Below are positions 31,057 through 45,704 of a DNA stretch of 64,000 bases, piece after piece (the first letter of the stretch is position 1; each line of letters opens with the position of its first letter). Both the position numbers and the translations under genes were made by a program. Below the pieces are notes generated by a model that saw only the letters and a program-made list of their open reading frames with translations, was not told where the DNA came from and did not search any database. Origin of the DNA: Bradyrhizobium guangdongense (GTDB lineage: Bacteria > Pseudomonadota > Alphaproteobacteria > Rhizobiales > Xanthobacteraceae); the NCBI RefSeq assembly GCF_004114975.1, contig NZ_CP030052.1:62001-126000 (forward strand). Direction: 5' to 3'.

Positions 31057-31072
31057 TGGCACGGGATTTGAT
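31057..31072 (+). promoter_or_regulatory. Candidate sigma54 (-24/-12) promoter of the P-II gene
   Basis: TGGCACGGGATTTGAT: a perfect TGGCACG -24 box and a -12 box of TTGAT where TTGCW is usual. The GG and GA are 10 bases apart, the correct spacing. It lies about 105 bp upstream of the P-II start. P-II genes of rhizobia are often NtrC/sigma54 controlled. Confidence 0.65.
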
Positions 31073-31132
31073 CTCAAGAGCCTGGGTGCTCGGGTAGTGA
31101 AACTTTACCGTCGTGGCGAACAAGTCGAGAAA

Positions 31133-31157
31133 CGCCCGGCCACTTCCGGGCCGGGCC
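31133..31157 (+). promoter_or_regulatory. GC-rich hairpin in the P-II leader
   Basis: CCCGGCC - ACTTCC - GGGCCGGG forms a stem of at least 7 bp, ending 19 bp before the P-II ATG. No T-run follows, so it may affect translation or RNA stability rather than terminate. Confidence 0.5.
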
Positions 31158-31175
31158 CAAGCGGGGATAGAACCC

Positions 31176-31514
31176 ATGAAAATGGTTATGGCAATTATCA
31201 AGCCATTCAAGCTGGAAGACGTCCGTGACGCCCTGACCGACATTGGTGTTCACGGTCTCACGGTGACAGAAGTCAAGGGATATGGCCGTCAGAAGGGCCA
31301 TACGGAAATCTATCGCGGCGCCGAATATGCCGTGAACTTCCTGCCCAAGATCAAGATCGAGGTCGCTGTCGCTTCTGATCAGGTCGACAAGACCATCGAG
31401 GCCATCACGTCCGCTGCGAAAACCGGGCAGATCGGCGACGGCAAGATCTTCGTCATCAATCTCGTCCACGCGGTCCGCATCCGCACCGGAGAGACCGACG
31501 CCGCGGCCCTTTGA
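31176..31514 (+). CDS. P-II nitrogen regulatory protein (GlnK/GlnB family)
   Basis: Trimeric sensor of 2-oxoglutarate, ATP/ADP and glutamine status. 112 residues, full length. It has MKMVMAIIKPFKLEDVRDAL, VTEVKGYGRQKGHTEIYRGA with the uridylylated Tyr51 of the T-loop, and the C-loop GDGKIFVINLVHAVRIRTGE. The ATG at 31176 starts the family N-terminus; longer readings are unsupported. There is no amtB after it and no glnA, so it is an orphan copy; GlnK versus GlnB cannot be settled by sequence here. A sigma54-like promoter and hairpin precede it. Confidence 0.92.
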   Translation: MKMVMAIIKPFKLEDVRDALTDIGVHGLTVTEVKGYGRQKGHTEIYRGAEYAVNFLPKIKIEVAVASDQVDKTIEAITSAAKTGQIGDGKIFVINLVHAVRIRTGETDAAAL

Positions 31515-32099
31515 TTTCGCGGCCTGGATCTACCTTTCGATAACCCGAGCTTCGGTGTGGTGCCGTGCCAGTTCGCGCGCAGTTCTTCCGGATCGGAACC
31601 GTGTTTTTCGCGAGATGCACCGCGGCCTATCGACAGCGGCTCGGGTCGCTGTAGTCCGATCGCGCAAACCGGCGCCGCACTCGCTAGAGCTGGCCCTCGA
31701 TCGCTTTCTCGGAACCGGAAGCATCGCGTCGGGAGCATTCCTTCAATGCGGCGGAGGAACTCGGGCCGATTGCTGAGCAGCACGTCGTGCTGTTCAGCAG
31801 ATCGCCTATGCGCCGCATTGCGGACCGTGTCACTAAAGGTACCGTCGCGTTCGCCAACAGTTTGGCACGTTCCAGACAGTAGGCGCGTTTGCGTTCCGAC
31901 GGAAACGGGGCGGCCGTGTGGCGGTCGGCGATGATGTTTTTGAGCGTTGGGCATTCTCGTGATGAGCGCCACATCTGACCGCTTCCCGCGACAATGAGGC
32001 GCGGGAGAAGAATGCTTCGACCATGAGATTGTACCCTCGCGAGCTCCCGGGCATGCATGTAGAGGAGAGTGCCAAGCTACGATGGTCAACTTCTTGCAA
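31515..32099. other. Intergenic, no gene recognised
   Basis: About 585 bases between the P-II gene and the hydrogenase relic. Frames on both strands lack recognisable motifs. Given the state of hupSL it may be decayed coding DNA. Confidence 0.4.
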
Positions 32100-32735
32100 A
32101 GTCCTTCGAACAACGTCGGCGCGTTTCGACATTCAGTCCAGGCGCCAGAGCATCACGCGGCGAAGTTTTCACAACTTATGCCGTCCCGCTGCAGCGAGCC
32201 TCGGGCTTTGACAGCTCGTAGCCGCCGTACTGCCTGAGCTCTTAAGACCAAGCTGCGCATCTGCGTAATCTGTATGCACGGGCTCAAGTGCACTTGCTGC
32301 CTGGAGAGCTTTATGCGGATCATCGCAAACCGCCGCTTAAGGAAGCGGGGCTGTCGATGATCTCGCTCGGCGCGACGGGCTATCATGGCGGCCGCTGGAG
32401 GCCAACCCGAGGCAATCTTTCCGGCAAATGCGGGCCAAATGTAAGGGCCAAGTACCTCGCGGCTCAAGACAATCCACCGCATCCAGACAAGTGCTAACGT
32501 CGCGGGCATTTCGATGCCGGCCGGTTGGCCGAGAATGGACGACGAGCAGGCTAGCAAGGGCTATTGCCTCTACAAAATGGCTGCAAGGGGAAACCACCTA
32601 ACGCTTGCTCGACCAGAGTGCGCAGCAATTCGGTATTGAGAACACCATGGCGACGTTCGTCCATGCGGCATGTGATGGGGCTGAAATGCCTTACGAGCAA
32701 GCGCGGAAGCGCCGCCCACGAATTCAGTCGAACTC
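32100..32735 (+). pseudogene. hupS: Uptake hydrogenase small subunit (hupS) relic
   Basis: Heavily decayed but in order. The twin-arginine leader reads RRQSITRRSFHNLC and then AAASLGL; next comes MHGLKCTCCLESFMR, the proximal cluster Cys block, then an LSMISL stretch and IMAAAGGQPEAI, and finally DDEQASKGYCLYKMGCKG, the distal cluster region. Several stops and frame changes and large internal deletions separate the blocks. The intact subunit would carry three Fe-S clusters and be exported by Tat. It is followed by hupL, as in hup operons. Confidence 0.75.
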
Positions 32736-32744
32736 AGAGAGTAC

Positions 32745-33412
32745 AATGATGGGCATTCAGACGCCCAACCGATTCACGCTCGGTAACTCCAGCGAGGGCG
32801 ATCTTGTCGATCCGCTGACCAGGATCGAATTCACCTGCTTATCGAGGTGAATGTCGATTCCGATAATGTGATCCGCAACGCGGTCTCAACGAGACGATGC
32901 GGCGTGGTATTGGGCGCGCGATGCCTTGGCGTTCACCGAGCGAATTTGCTGGGTCTGTACCGGCACGCACGCGCCGGCACCTGCGCGCAGTAGTGAACCG
33001 CTTGGCATCGTCATCCGGGAGATTCCCAGTTTAAACCTGTTACATCATGCAACTATGCATGACTATCTCGTGCATTTTTTGTCACGTGCATGCTCTGGAT
33101 TGGGCTGGCTTCGGTCGGCGCGGTCTTCGCAGTCGAGGCTGACGCCAAGGCGGCCTCAGCACTTGCGCAATCGATCTCATTCGTCGCGTTACTGCTCACC
33201 AGGCTCACCAGGCTCGTGCAAACAAAGAAACTCGATCCATTCAAGAGCGCATTTTCGAGGCACCCAGCGTACAAGCTTTCGCCGTAGGCGAACCTAATGG
33301 CGGTGGCACATTGCCTGCAGGCGCTCGATCTCTAGAAGGACGTCGACAAACTCCACGTGCTGTTACGGCGGCAAGAACCCGCATGCGAACTGGCTAGTTG
33401 GAGTGCACCCAA
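32745..33412 (+). pseudogene. hupL: Uptake hydrogenase large subunit (hupL) relic, 3'-truncated
   Basis: Starts MMGIQTPNRFTLGNSSEGD, then VDPLTRIE. The frame slips, and VNVDSDNVIRNAVST is readable next. Then comes AFTERICWVCTGTHA, the first NiFe-ligand motif RxCGxC with Gly changed to Trp. Later blocks are SALAQSISF, DPFKSAFSRHPAYKLSP and, near 33385, [13 protein letters not shown]. At that point the hydrogenase sequence ends and gltB begins within 20 bases. The second NiFe motif (C-terminal DPCxxC) is missing, so the 3' half was lost in the rearrangement that joined it to gltB. Confidence 0.8.
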
Positions 33413-33430
33413 TGTCGAAAGAGGAATACA

Positions 33431-38152
<4,722 letters not shown>

Positions 38153-38299
38153 ATCGGGGCGTAAGAAAACGATCTCATGGTGAGTGGGGCGCGAAGACCG
38201 CCTCGTAAATACACAAGGCCGTCGCCGACAGCTTTAATTACCAAATCAAACTGATCGCGATGCAACATTGAGGCGTGTTAGGCCTCGCCAGACGGACCG

Positions 38300-39338
38300 T
38301 GTTTCTTGGCGGCGGATCGAGGTCAAGCGACTGAAGACGCTGGAGGAGGAGAATGCGAAGCTGAAGAAGCTTCTGGCCGAGCAGATTCGATGCGGCTGCC
38401 CTTCGCGAGCTCCTTTCAAAGAAGGGGAGGGGGCCCCCCCGCCACGCGCGCTGCCGTCTGCAGGCTGTCATGAGCCTGTCGGTGCGGAGCGCCTGCTCAA
38501 TCATCAGCGCGGACCGGAAGATGATCCGCTATCAGTCCAGCCGCCCGCTGGATGCGGAGCTGCGCGGCCGGTTGCGCGATCTCGCCACCGGGCGGCGGCG
38601 GTCGTTCGGCTACCGCCGGGTGTTCGTCCTCTTACGACGGGAAGCAGAGCCATGGGGGATCAGCCGGATCTACCGGCATTATCGGGAAGAAGCACTCGCG
38701 TCCGCAAGCGGTGAGCTCGCCGCAAGGCCGTGGGGACCCGGCCCCGATTCTGGTGCAGGCCAGGCCCAATGCACGCTGGTCGCTGGACTTCGTTCATGAC
38801 CAGTTCGGCATGGACGGCACTTCCGCATTCTCAACATCGTCGATGACGTGACCAAAAAGTGCCGGGGGGCTGTTCCGGATACGTCGGTCTCGGGCCAGCG
38901 CGTCGCCCGCGAGCTGACGTTCGTCGAGCGACGGGGCAAGCTACGGATGATCGTGTCCGACCATGGCACCGAGTTTCACCTCCAATGCCATGCTGCCTGG
39001 TGCAAAGGACACAATCATCGACTGGTACTTCATTGCGCCCAAAAAGCCGATGCAGAACGGCTTCATCGAAAGCTCCAACGGCTCGATGCGTGACGAACTC
39101 CTGAACAAGACCCCGTTTTCGATCTTGACGACACCCGCGCCAAGATCGTCCGCTGGGTCGCTGACTACGATATCCGGCGCCCTCACTCGTCGCTAAATAC
39201 CTCACCCAGCGGCCTATGCCGTCCAACTCACCGCAAGGACGACCGGTTACGCAAACCCGACCAGCTCCGCCGATCGTCCGCTGCTACACACGCGCCGCTC
39301 AGCGTACAAAACCCTGAGCCTCTAACCGCTGCCGGATG
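38300..39338 (+). pseudogene. IS3-family (IS407-like) transposase relic
   Basis: Blocks in order over several frames: LKTLEEENAKLKKLLAEQ (end of OrfA coiled coil), MSLSVRSACSIISADRKMIR, FGYRRVFVLLRRE, a degraded WSLDFVHDQFGMDG block (first Asp), [13 protein letters not shown] (second Asp), [20 protein letters not shown] (Glu) and IRRPHSSLN. The OrfA N-terminus is missing. It ends at a TGA at 39336-39338. Terminal repeats could not be set. It follows gltB by about 150 bp, in the place where gltD would be expected. Confidence 0.75.
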
Positions 39339-39659
39339 AGTGGCAGGTCATGCCGATTATACAAGGATTGATCTGTCCAGGATCAACTTATCGCCCCGCC
39401 GCTCGGGGTACTGCGATGCGTCTCGTTTGGATGCCGAGCCACGAGATGCTTGCGGATTTCCAGGCTGTTATGGCTCAAGCCGAAGGTAAGAACTGCTGAA
39501 TCGCGCGCTGTTGGCATGTGATCACCAAACAGTTGCGGGGAGACTTGATATGAATGGGCTGCTTCATCAGGTCTGACAGCTGTTTAACTGCATCGATGAT
39601 CATCACTGGTCGACTCCCGGCGGACCTCCTGATGTGAGGCGGCCTAATGGGCACGTCAC
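39339..39659. other. Intergenic, no gene recognised
   Basis: About 320 bases between the IS3 relic and a convergent unknown gene. Nothing recognised. Confidence 0.45.
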
Positions 39660-40517
39660 CTACGACTCGCTGGAGAGTTTGATTGATTGTCTCACTAGCG
39701 ACGCGCCGATCAGACGAGTGACTCCTCGCCTTCCGTATTTGAAAGGAACAATCAGGCGTTGGTACGACAGCTGAACTTTGTCGTTCAAATGGGGGCGAAG
39801 AATCTTGGCATCGACCTCATCTAGGCGAGGTTGGTGCGTTTCTAGGACGGACTCGTACATACGATGCACCCATCGCCCATATTCATAATCCGGTTGTTCA
39901 TCAACCGGAATGCCGGGCGCATTCTCCCGCCAGGTCTTGCTGAAGATTTCGAAGCCGGCTCCGAGATCGATAATGGTGAGGCGACCAGCCACGGCCTCAA
40001 TTGCGGCGAACCTGACCGCGGCTGGGGAGCACAACGCCTTCTTCAGAGCTGTCAGATCGGCGGTTCGGTCCGAACAGTCCCAGTAGGACAAAAGCATGGA
40101 TAGTGGACCTTGGCAGCCTACCAAAGTCTCAATCGGCATCTGCCTGTATCGAATGTTTGTCGCCGCTCGCTGGCAAGGCTCGCCTAGCCGCTGATTTATA
40201 TATGTGACCGCTTGCGAACGAGTTGAAAACAACTTGTCGGCGAGGTCTACCGAATTTGAAATGACCATTCGCTCCACCCCAAGGTCGCTGACAAGATTGA
40301 TCGCCGCAGCAACGCTGACTGGGGTGGCAGTCTCAAACCGGATTCGTATCTGTGCCGACCCGGGGCGGAACAGAGCAACTGTCACGAAACCCATATTATT
40401 GATGAGATAACTCAGGAAATCGAATTCGGTCACTGGGTAGTGTAGAAAACATTTACGCAGAGCTGAAGAACATGCGTCCCAAGCGTGGCCGCGATCGTCC
40501 AGTACGATTGTCCGCAT
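39660..40517 (-). CDS. Uncharacterised protein, 285 aa
   Basis: Not recognised. From the ATG at 40517 it starts MRTIVLDDRGHAWDACSSAL; the frame extends upstream to 40646 without support. A mixed alpha/beta N-terminal part is followed, from about residue 180, by a region (FEIFSKTWRENAPGI, then WVHRMYESVLETHQPRLDEV and QRLIVPFKYGRRGVTRLIGA) whose pattern hints at a PAS-like sensory fold, but this is only an impression. The frame is long and its codon use looks real. No operon partner. Confidence 0.55.
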   Translation of the reverse strand: MRTIVLDDRGHAWDACSSALRKCFLHYPVTEFDFLSYLINNMGFVTVALFRPGSAQIRIRFETATPVSVAAAINLVSDLGVERMVISNSVDLADKLFSTRSQAVTYINQRLGEPCQRAATNIRYRQMPIETLVGCQGPLSMLLSYWDCSDRTADLTALKKALCSPAAVRFAAIEAVAGRLTIIDLGAGFEIFSKTWRENAPGIPVDEQPDYEYGRWVHRMYESVLETHQPRLDEVDAKILRPHLNDKVQLSYQRLIVPFKYGRRGVTRLIGASLVRQSIKLSSES

Positions 40518-40839
40518 GAGGGCCTCACGGCAAATCTGAGTGCCATTGTTTGCGCCAACTATGCGACTACAAAACATCGCGCCCGCGCGCTTGCACAGTA
40601 CCGCCGGCAGCTGGCAGCTGCGAAACAAGATGCCAATCCAATGCAAGCATCAACCTGCCGAAGTTGGTAGCCCAGAATGGGCCCGCACGACGGGACCTCA
40701 TTGGCTGCGGGACATTCCTACCAGGGCTGGTCATTGATCGTCTGTAGCGGTCGTGTATCAACTCGTGAATGATGAAAACGGTCGGGAAATGGTCGTCTGA
40801 TACTGAAATCAGTCGCCGAACAACCCGCAGAGAGTTCTT
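40518..40839. other. Intergenic, no gene recognised
   Basis: About 320 bases between divergent genes. No promoter box was fixed. Confidence 0.4.
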
Positions 40840-41794
40840 ATGCATTTCCAGTCAATATCGCTCATCCCCGACACTCACGACGATCTGATTCTAATCCCCA
40901 GGGTCGAGGCGGAGATCGCGCGATATGGCATGAATGAGAGGCTGAGTCGCGCCTATACCGTCCCTTCGACGATCAGCCCGATCCAAGGCCGCTACCGGAG
41001 ACCAGGATCATTACCGGCGCTGTTGCAGACATGTTTGACGCGCTGGTTGCGTCATTGAGCGATACCCGGCTGGAGCCCGACCTCGATGATCTCCTCTGGC
41101 CGACGGTCAACCTGTTCCATCGCGCCGTCGAACGCATCGAGCGCCAGCTCGACGTCAACGAACAGGCGCAGCAGAAGAGCCAGCGCGAGCAGAACGGCTC
41201 GGAAGTGCGCTCGGTCGAGCTTGAGCGCCTAACCGCCGAGGGCATCTCGCTGATCGAGCGCCGCAACTGTCTCGAACTCTTCCGCGACCAGGCGATCGAG
41301 CGCTTCGAAGTCCACACGGGGTCTGCTTGGCGCCCACGGTCGGGATCACTGGTCAGCCATCGCACGCTCACCGCGGCGATAATCGATTCCCGCGACTTCA
41401 TCGCAGCCAAGCGCCGCTCGGAAACCGAGATCATGGTGCCGCCGGGTCCGAAGATCGCCCTGACCGGTGGGCTCGACTTCAACGACTATAGCCTCGTCTG
41501 GGATCGGCTCGACAAGGTGCACGCCAAGCATCCCGACATGGTTCTGCTGCACAGCGCTTCACCGAAAGGCGCCGAGCTGATCGGCTCCAAATGGGCAACC
41601 AGCAAGTGCCACAGATCGCATTCAAACCGGATTGGACCAAACACGCCAAGGCAGCGCCCTTCAAGCGCAATGACGCGATGCTCGAACTGCTGCCGATCGG
41701 CGTCCTGCATTTCCCCGGCACGGGCATTCAGGACAACCTTGCCGATAAGGCAAAGCGGCTTGGCATTCCGGTCTGGAAGTTTGGCGGCGCGTGA
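40840..41794 (+). pseudogene. DUF2493 protein of mobile elements, frameshifted
   Basis: A family common in rhizobial conjugative elements; the C-terminal part resembles a SLOG/YspA nucleotide-binding fold. The N-terminus starts at 40840 (MHFQSISLIPD). A frame change near 40957 leads to YRPFDDQPDPRPLPETRIIT and MFDALVASLSDTRLEPDLDD, then VHTGSAWRPRSGS and PKIALTGGLDFNDYSLVWD. A second change near 41590 leads to QVPQIAFKPDWTKHAKAAPF and the true end GIPVWKFGGA. Two indels make it non-functional unless they are sequencing errors. Confidence 0.75.
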
Positions 41795-41933
41795 GCGCCG
41801 TCTTGCCGTCAACCGACGAGTGGCGAGGCCGCACCCGCCGTAACTCCGCCTCGTTTTGTTTATACGTCGGCGGCTGGGCTGCGGTGGTGGTGGAAGGCGC
41901 GAGCGCTCACACGCGTGCCTTGGAGCCACCACC

Positions 41934-42414
41934 ATGCTCGCCCTCGGGCTTCTTCTCAATATTGCTGGTATCGGCCTATTTGCTGGCTGATCGTTGTGCT
42001 AGCGGTCTATGCGCTGCGCTTTTTGTTGCGATCAATATCGGATTGATGGCGTTCAACAGCGGTGCGGGCATTGTCGGCGCACTGCTCGTCGGCACAGTTT
42101 GCGCTGTGCTCACACTCGCAGCCGGCCAGCTGGCCATTACCCTTAGCCGCCACGTGGCCCTGCGACTTGCAATTGCGGCCGTGTTCGTCGTTCCCGCGGC
42201 CGTTGCCGGCTATCACGTGGTGTTCGCGCTCTCACAGATCGGAGCGCCGTCGCTGGCTTGGCGCGAGGTCTTCGCATGGCTGGGCGCGGTTTGCATCGGC
42301 TCGTCAACATTCACGCGCTTGACGCTCATCTCGAAGACCCGCCCGATCGAGCCGGAAAGGACGGGCGGAGAGCCGTCCCGCCCCGTTCTCACGGCCGCGG
42401 CAAACGAGGGATGA
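41934..42414 (+). pseudogene. Small membrane protein of the element, frameshifted
   Basis: ATG 41934 starts MLALGLLLNIAGIGLF, the first membrane segment. The frame then shifts twice within about 80 bases before FVAINIGLMAFNSGAGIVGA continues cleanly, with three further hydrophobic stretches, to 42414. A conserved hypothetical membrane protein upstream of DUF736 genes fits element context; the function is unknown. Confidence 0.5.
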
Positions 42415-42575
42415 ACTTTCCGCGCTTTTGTCGTCGAACAGGTCGCAGAATAAGCACCCTCGACGATGGATGATGCTCACCAGAGCAGAGGAGGCGGACG
42501 GTCCTCTCAGAAACCTTCGAACACGTGCTGGAGATTTCCGATCCGGCACACATAGCTGCCACGGCTGGACCCGCC

Positions 42576-43326
42576 GCACCGCTTGACCGCTTTGCCGGGA
42601 CGATGCCGCCCATTCCCGCAGATTGTTTCTCTTCCTTCCCGAACCGTTCCGACCTCTTGTGCAGAGGAACCGAAATTCGCCAAGCTTCTCCCCGGGTTTG
42701 AGGTTCAGCACGCGGACGCACGAGGCCTCTTTGATGGCTCGATCTGGCCGAAGACCGGCTGCGCCTCGATCGGCTGAGCCGCAACGCCGTTGCTGCGACT
42801 TTCTTCCCCTGGGCTCACGCCCATTCCTCGCGAGACAAGAAAGTCTCTTCAACGGCGTCCTCCGCTGCGCTTCAGCCCGCGAGCGGGTGCGTCGCCGATC
42901 GTCCTCGCCCTTGAGATCGCCATCGAGGCCGCGGTGGTCGCGGGCTCGAAACACAACGGAGAAGCAAGATGGCTAATATCGGAACTTTCAAGAAGGTCGG
43001 CAATGATTTCCAGGGCGAGATCGTCACGCTGAGCTTGCAGGCTAGGGGCGTCCGCATCGTCGCCGAGACCAACCGCTCCAACGAGAACGCGCCCAGCCAC
43101 CGCATCTATGTGGGTCGGGCCGAGATCGGCGCAGCCTGGTCGAAGCGCTCCGAAGAGGGCCGCGACTACCTCTCGATCAAGCTTGACGATCCCTCCTTCA
43201 ACGCGCCGATCTACGCGAGCCTGTTCGACGACGAAGGTGGCGAGGGCTACAACCTGCTCTGGTCCCGGCCGCGCAAGAACGGCGAGTGAGATCCTCCGCC
43301 AAGCCCCGCCCGGTTCGCCGGGCGGG
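42576..43326 (+). repeat. Direct repeat copy 1 (DUF736 block)
   Basis: About 750 bp almost identical to 45705-46456 (offset 3130), differing by small changes only at the left edge. The block covers a 390-bp leader, a whole DUF736 gene and a GC hairpin. Identity stops in the hairpin at 43326/46456. Confidence 0.93.
42969..43289 (+). CDS. DUF736 family protein (copy 1)
   Basis: 106 residues, MANIGTFKKVGNDFQGEIVT, then GAAWSKRSEEGRDYLSIKLD and the end LLWSRPRKNGE. A small all-beta protein typical of rhizobial ICEs and plasmids; the biochemical role is unknown. AACGGAG precedes the start. The protein is identical to the copy at 46099. Confidence 0.9.
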   Translation: MANIGTFKKVGNDFQGEIVTLSLQARGVRIVAETNRSNENAPSHRIYVGRAEIGAAWSKRSEEGRDYLSIKLDDPSFNAPIYASLFDDEGGEGYNLLWSRPRKNGE

Positions 43327-43327
43327 G
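43304..43327 (+). terminator. Strong hairpin after DUF736 copy 1
   Basis: CCCCGCCCGG - TTCG - CCGGGCGGGG: a 10-bp all-GC stem with a UUCG tetraloop, 15 bp after the stop. No T-tract follows, so it may terminate weakly or protect the 3' end of the mRNA. Confidence 0.7.
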
Positions 43328-43410
43328 TAATATCTCCATCGGAGAAGCATCTCGCTAATACGCGACACTGCGGTCGCATCCGCCGGTTGTCCGCAACTGC
43401 GGGCGTCAAG

Positions 43411-45120
43411 CTATCCCCGAGCAAAACCCTCGATCGTGCGGCGGACACGCACTTTGCCGGGACCAACGTGGTAGTCTTTTATCACAGCGCCTTCCAGAGC
43501 TTGCTCGGCCATGGTGGAGCGGTTGCGCTGGCGCAGGTAGTCGTGCCAGGTGTGGAAGTGATAGCGCTCGATCCACGCTTCTGGGTCTGCCATGTTTTGT
43601 GCGATCGACCAACCGTAGGCGCCATTGCGCTGCCTGACGAGCCGAAGCTCTTGCATGGCCTCCCGAAAGTCCGGAGCGTTTTTCTGCTCCACCCGATATT
43701 CGATCTCGATCACCACAGGTCCGTCGCGCCCCCTGACCGGCAACCGCACCTGCGGATCTTCGAGGAGGCTTCCCTCTTCGGCACCCTCACCAACAGAAGG
43801 CATCCGCAATCGTAGGCCGACCAGAGGAGATGCCAGCATCAGCGAGGCTGCGACAAGCAGCGCTGTTTCAACGCCGGCGATGTCGGTGAGATGTCCCCAC
43901 CCCCAGCTGCCTATGGCAAGACCGCCGGATGCGGCGGCCTGGTACGCCGCCAGAGACCTCGCGGCAACCCAGCGGGGTGCAGAAAGCTGTACGCCGATGT
44001 TCAAGAGCGTCCAAGACAACGTCCACCCTGTACCAGCCAGAACCAATCCGAACGCAGCCATCAACGGATTGTGGCTTAGTGCCAGAGTTGCAATACCCGC
44101 TGCCATGGACAGCGTGCAGCATCTCATGGCGGCTTCGCTACTTAAGCGCTCGCGCACCAGCGAGATATTGATCGCTCCCAAAATGGCTCCCAGGCCAAAG
44201 GCGCCCAGCATCACGCCGTAAGTTGGCGCGCCACCGAGAAGGCGATCACGTACGACCACTGGCAACAGCGCCAGGATAGCTCCGCTGACCAACCCGAATA
44301 TGATCGTTCGGACCAACACGATCATAATAGGTGGCGAGTTCGTGATGTACCGGACGCCCAACAGGATGGCATGGCCGAGCCGTTCCGGTGGGAGACGCGA
44401 CCGCTCACTTGCGCGCTTCCATAGATAGAGCGCGGCGATAAGTGGCACGAACGAGATCGTGTTGAATGTGAACGCGGCTACGGTCCCGGCGGAGGCCACA
44501 ATGATACCCCCGACTGCCGGACCTACGCTCCGCGCGATGTTGTAGCTGATGCCATTCAACGCAACTGCGGCGGGCAGGGCTTGTGGAGGCACTTGCTCGC
44601 CCACTGCCGCCTGCCACGCGGGTCCCAACATCGCGGTGCCACAGCCTGCTGCAAAGCAGAGACCAAGCAAGAGGTCCGGCGTAAGCAATCCCAGCAAAGC
44701 GAGTACCGCCAGCGTAGCGCTGGCGGTCAGTGCAATACCGAGTGAAATCAATGCCACGATGCGCCGGTCATGCAGGTCAGCAATTGCGCCGGCCGGAATC
44801 GCAATGAGCATCACCGGCAATCCGAGAGCGGTTTGGACCAGCGCGACCTTGTCCGCTGACGATGACATTTCGGTCATAGCCCAGGCCACCCCGACTCCCT
44901 GTACCAAACTACCGAGATTTGACACCAGGCTGGCGGTCCAGATGCGGCGGAACGTGCGGTGCCGCAGAGGGGCGGTAATGCGATCGGCCTTGGCAGAGTG
45001 GAGGCGAGCTTCAAGGTCAGGCGAGGTTGGCTCAGCTTCCTCGGTCGTCGACCGCTCTTTCGGCTTGCCCGGAGCCAGGACAGGGCCGTTCAATGAGCGA
45101 AGCGAATTATCTGGACACAC
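43411..45120 (-). CDS. MFS transporter (MFS_3/EntS-like) with C-terminal ABM-like tail
   Basis: 569 residues. About 45 N-terminal polar residues, then 10-12 hydrophobic segments (from FRRIWTASLVSNLGSLVQGV through ALLVAASLMLASPLVGLRLR) with the MFS loop motif IADLHDRRIVALIS. After residue 430 comes a soluble domain of about 130 residues (VVIEIEYRVEQKNAPDFREA, then WIERYHFHTWHDYLRQ) resembling a dimeric alpha/beta-barrel tail found in this branch. Likely an inner-membrane drug or siderophore exporter driven by protons; substrate unknown. It lies between the two DUF736 repeats, in opposite orientation. Confidence 0.88.
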   Translation of the reverse strand: MCPDNSLRSLNGPVLAPGKPKERSTTEEAEPTSPDLEARLHSAKADRITAPLRHRTFRRIWTASLVSNLGSLVQGVGVAWAMTEMSSSADKVALVQTALGLPVMLIAIPAGAIADLHDRRIVALISLGIALTASATLAVLALLGLLTPDLLLGLCFAAGCGTAMLGPAWQAAVGEQVPPQALPAAVALNGISYNIARSVGPAVGGIIVASAGTVAAFTFNTISFVPLIAALYLWKRASERSRLPPERLGHAILLGVRYITNSPPIMIVLVRTIIFGLVSGAILALLPVVVRDRLLGGAPTYGVMLGAFGLGAILGAINISLVRERLSSEAAMRCCTLSMAAGIATLALSHNPLMAAFGLVLAGTGWTLSWTLLNIGVQLSAPRWVAARSLAAYQAAASGGLAIGSWGWGHLTDIAGVETALLVAASLMLASPLVGLRLRMPSVGEGAEEGSLLEDPQVRLPVRGRDGPVVIEIEYRVEQKNAPDFREAMQELRLVRQRNGAYGWSIAQNMADPEAWIERYHFHTWHDYLRQRNRSTMAEQALEGAVIKDYHVGPGKVRVRRTIEGFARG

Positions 45121-45704
45121 GAAGGTCTGCCTTTCGGCGGACCTTTTCGCGGTCCTACCGATCCCTTAGAATCACACATTATACCCATGCCCGCCGAAGA
45201 ATTGCAGTGACGAAGTCCTACTTCGCGCCGGATTGCCGCACCGAGAACAAATGCCCGTGAGGCGGGATAAAACATATCTGACATGTGCAGTGGCTCGACG
45301 ATGAGCTGAGGGCCGCGATATCTGGTTCTCGGCGTCCGGGGGCCGTACTGATCAGTTCTCGCAGATGTCCTGCGGTACGTGCACGCAGCACTGGCCTGGG
45401 TCATCACCTGAATGGCCTTAATCTGCAACGGTGAGGCAGCGTTCACATGGATGACGCTGCTAGGATAGACGTACTCGACTGGACGGCCGAGGCGGTGAAC
45501 TACCGACTCACCCAGTTATTGCGGCCGCGATGCGCAAAGCCGGACCGTTAGGACGTTCCTCATCGTCATACAGATTTCTAAGATTGGTAGCCGACGAGGC
45601 ATGATGTCGTGTGAGCAGCTTAACGGCTTGCCTATGAAGTGCTACGAACAAGCAGCACCGATTATCACGTCTCGCCCCACATAGCTCCGGCGCCGGGACG
45701 AAGC
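45121..45704. other. Intergenic between MFS gene and repeat copy 2
   Basis: About 580 bases, divergent from the MFS gene. No coding motif recognised. It should hold the MFS promoter. Confidence 0.45.

Noticed and set aside
41031..41843. A single 270-aa DUF2493 protein
   Set aside because: The family C-terminus is found in another frame (ending 41794), so the C-terminal third of the long frame is out-of-frame translation.
42590..42960. A coding gene in the leader of the DUF736 repeats
   Set aside because: Frames on both strands have Arg/Ser/Pro-rich translations without motifs; it is better explained as a leader or promoter region.
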